From positions 1 to 7,034 of the forward strand of contig CBFIHA010000139.1 of the NCBI GenBank assembly GCA_965662195.1: a stretch of 7,034 nt of DNA, written 5' to 3'. Of the stretch, positions 6,324 through 7,034 are shown one piece after another. The position numbers and the translations under genes were made by a program. The notes beneath the pieces are model-generated. The model was given only the letters and a program-made list of their open reading frames with translations. It ran no database searches and was not told the origin of the DNA. Position 1 is the stretch's first letter; each line of letters opens with the position of its first letter. The DNA comes from UBA1268 sp965662195. Lineage in GTDB: Bacteria; Planctomycetota; Planctomycetia; Pirellulales; UBA1268.

Positions 6324-6370
6324 CTCCACCGTTCAACCGATTCCGCAACAGGGAAGGCTGGCAGAGTCCG

Positions 6371-6712
6371 ATGGCGAAAAAAACAGCGAAGAAAGTGGCA
6401 AAGAAAACAACCACAACGGCCAAGAAGGTTGTGAAGAAGGCCACCAAGAAAGCAGCAACGACCAAGGAGTCCCCTGCCAAGAAGGCGGTGAAGAAGGTGG
6501 CCAAGAAGGCGGCCAAGCGGGCTCCACGCAAGAAAGTGGTCAAAGAAGTCCGGCTGAAGGCCTACTGGGGCGTGTTCAACGCCAGCCTTAAGCGGCTGGC
6601 TGTCTTCGAGTACGCTGACAAACGGGCCGCTGAAAAGAAGGCAAAGGAACTCTCCGGCGGCTCGAAGGGCGTCCACTTCATCCAGTTGGTGAAAGAACCG
6701 ATCACGGAGTAG
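6371..6712 (+). CDS. Histone-H1-like lysine-rich DNA-binding protein
   Basis: This is a 113-residue protein in two parts. Residues 1-58 are a disordered basic tail with 23 lysines and two arginines and a single acidic residue (Glu33), built on AKK/KKA-type repeats like eukaryotic H1 tails and bacterial H1-like proteins. Such tails bind DNA non-specifically in the nucleoid. Residues 60-113 form a compact domain beginning VRLKAYWGVFNASLKRLAVFEY and ending HFIQLVKEP. Its pattern looks like a small alpha/beta fold and recurs, as far as I recall, in planctomycete H1-like proteins. ATG at 6371 was chosen because the basic tail begins there. An upstream in-frame GTG at 6245 would add 42 residues of unlike composition and read through the hairpins. 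The gene diverges from nadA. The structured repeat array begins 5 nt after its stop. Chromatin role inferred from composition. Confidence 0.8.
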   Translation: MAKKTAKKVAKKTTTTAKKVVKKATKKAATTKESPAKKAVKKVAKKAAKRAPRKKVVKEVRLKAYWGVFNASLKRLAVFEYADKRAAEKKAKELSGGSKGVHFIQLVKEPITE

Positions 6713-6717
6713 CGGCC

Positions 6718-6747
6718 CGGGCACGACGCCCGAGCTTTCCGTGAAGC
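6718..6747. repeat. Truncated repeat unit with hairpin, possible terminator
   Basis: CGGGC (6718-6722) pairs with GCCCG (6728-6732), followed by AGCTTTCCGTGAAGC, identical to the right arm of later units. The left arm GGAAAG is missing. Lying 5 nt after the histone-like stop codon, the hairpin could help end transcription, but it is not followed by a U tract. Confidence 0.6.
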
Positions 6748-6777
6748 CAGCCGCCAAGCCCAACCTGACTGCCACCC

Positions 6778-6794
6778 GGCGGCAGGATGCCGCC
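6778..6794. repeat. Hairpin GGCGGCA/TGCCGCC
   Basis: A perfect 7-bp stem with a GGA loop leads straight into the conserved linker CCAATGAGCACCAG. In the second unit the linker keeps TGCCGCC, but the left arm is absent. Confidence 0.6.
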
Positions 6795-6805
6795 AATGAG
6801 CACCA

Positions 6806-6821
6806 GCGGGCGGAGGCCCGC
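6806..6821. repeat. Variable hairpin, short form
   Basis: GCGGGC pairs with GCCCGC around a GGAG loop. It occupies the same slot, between the CCAATGAGCACCA and CAAGGAAAG linkers, as the unrelated longer hairpin at 6883-6919. Confidence 0.6.
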
Positions 6822-6824
6822 CAA

Positions 6825-6854
6825 GGAAAGGCAGGCACGATGCCTGCTCTTTCC
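6825..6854. repeat. Core hairpin, copy A
   Basis: GGAAAG (6825-6830) pairs with CTTTCC (6849-6854), and GCAGGCA (6831-6837) pairs with TGCCTGC (6841-6847) around a CGA loop. This makes a 13-bp stem with one bulged base (T6848). Confidence 0.8.
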
Positions 6855-6882
6855 GTGAAGCAACTGCCGCCAATGAGCACCA

Positions 6883-6919
6883 GCAGAAGCGTGCGAACCT
6901 CGGCTTCGCATGCTTCTGC
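6883..6919. repeat. Variable hairpin, long form
   Basis: GCAGAAGCGTGCGAA (6883-6897) pairs with TTCGCATGCTTCTGC (6905-6919) over 15 bp with one G-T wobble and a 7-nt loop. It sits in the same position as the short hairpin at 6806-6821 but shares no stem sequence with it. Confidence 0.8.
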
Positions 6920-6924
6920 CCCAA

Positions 6925-6954
6925 GGAAAGTCGGGCACGATGCCCGAGCTTTCC
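6925..6954. repeat. Core hairpin, copy B
   Basis: This has the same geometry as copy A, exactly 100 bp later. GGAAAG pairs with CTTTCC, TCGGGCA (6931-6937) pairs with TGCCCGA (6941-6947), the loop is CGA, and one base (G6948) is bulged. Two stem pairs differ from copy A on both sides, so pairing is kept. Confidence 0.8.
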
Positions 6955-7009
6955 ATAAAGCGAGTTGGCTCACCAAACCTGCGGTAGCCCACGACTTCCG
7001 GACTGTGGG

Positions 7010-7026
7010 GCGGTGTTTCACACCGC
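7010..7026. repeat. Hairpin GCGGTG/CACCGC
   Basis: A 6-bp stem with a TTTCA loop lies near the window edge, preceded by the weaker pair CCCAC/GTGGG (about 6988-7009). It differs from the core and variable hairpins and may begin another repeat type cut by the edge. Confidence 0.45.
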
Positions 7027-7034
7027 AACAGCCG

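Larger units (their letters stand above)
6713..7034. repeat. Non-coding structured repeat array
   Basis: These 322 bp hold no believable gene. The open frames here contain repeated peptides because they cross repeats. The region is built of constant linkers, CCGCCAATGAGCACCA (6791-6806 and 6868-6883), CAAGGAAAG (6822-6830 and 6922-6930) and CTTTCC followed by GTGAAGC or ATAAAGC, alternating with hairpins of differing sequence. It resembles REP/MITE-type palindromic units or a repeated structured RNA. Confidence 0.75.

Noticed and set aside
6245..6370. Upstream GTG extension of the histone-like gene
   Set aside because: It adds 42 residues unlike the basic tail and would translate the hairpin leader; the ATG at 6371 starts exactly at the AKK repeats.
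6266..7021. Minus-strand frames across the histone-like gene and repeat array
   Set aside because: Their peptides repeat (for example KARASCPTFLG-like and LVLIGG segments) because the DNA repeats; these are typical false genes over palindromic arrays.
6713..7034. CRISPR array
   Set aside because: The repeats are palindromic units with uneven spacing (77 and 100 bp offsets) and the intervening parts are themselves hairpins, not unique spacers of constant length; no cas genes are present.

Overview
The window is a GC-rich bacterial chromosome segment. It most likely comes from a planctomycete (Planctomycetota, Pirellulales-like). That placement is an inference. It rests on a secreted BNR/Asp-box protein next to a DapA-type aldolase, a lysine-rich histone-H1-like protein with a short conserved C-terminal domain, an EboE-type protein, and abundant short palindromes between genes. 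No rRNA, tRNA, CRISPR array, transposase or phage gene was seen.

Left part (1-3784): a regulator on the minus strand, cut by the window edge, consists of an FCD ligand-binding domain with no visible DNA-binding domain. It diverges from a three-gene plus-strand operon: a DapA/N-acetylneuraminate-lyase-type aldolase (601-1530), an exported sialidase-like Asp-box protein (1594-2751) and a bile-acid:sodium-symporter (BASS) family transporter (2765-3784). This layout (FCD regulator, outside glycosidase-like protein, membrane carrier, pyruvate-type lyase) reads as a small catabolic cassette for a sialic-acid-like or other 2-keto sugar acid. The substrate is not proven.

Middle part (3779-6213): two minus-strand genes are translationally coupled. 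nadA (quinolinate synthase, NAD biosynthesis) comes first and an eboE-like TIM-barrel gene follows. The eboE-like gene meets the BASS gene tail to tail, with both stop codons inside one TCATGA. Inside eboE there is a 7-N assembly gap flanked by two almost identical 80-bp copies. This is almost certainly an unmerged contig overlap, so the true protein is about 29 codons shorter than the literal reading.

Right part (6214-7034): a divergent intergenic region contains small hairpins and two TATACT boxes, one per strand. It leads to a 113-residue histone-H1-like protein (6371-6712). The final 322 bp hold no credible gene. They carry an array of structured repeats in which constant linkers separate hairpins whose stems vary in sequence but stay paired, including two compensatory base-pair changes between copies. 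This array is the most unusual non-coding signal in the window.
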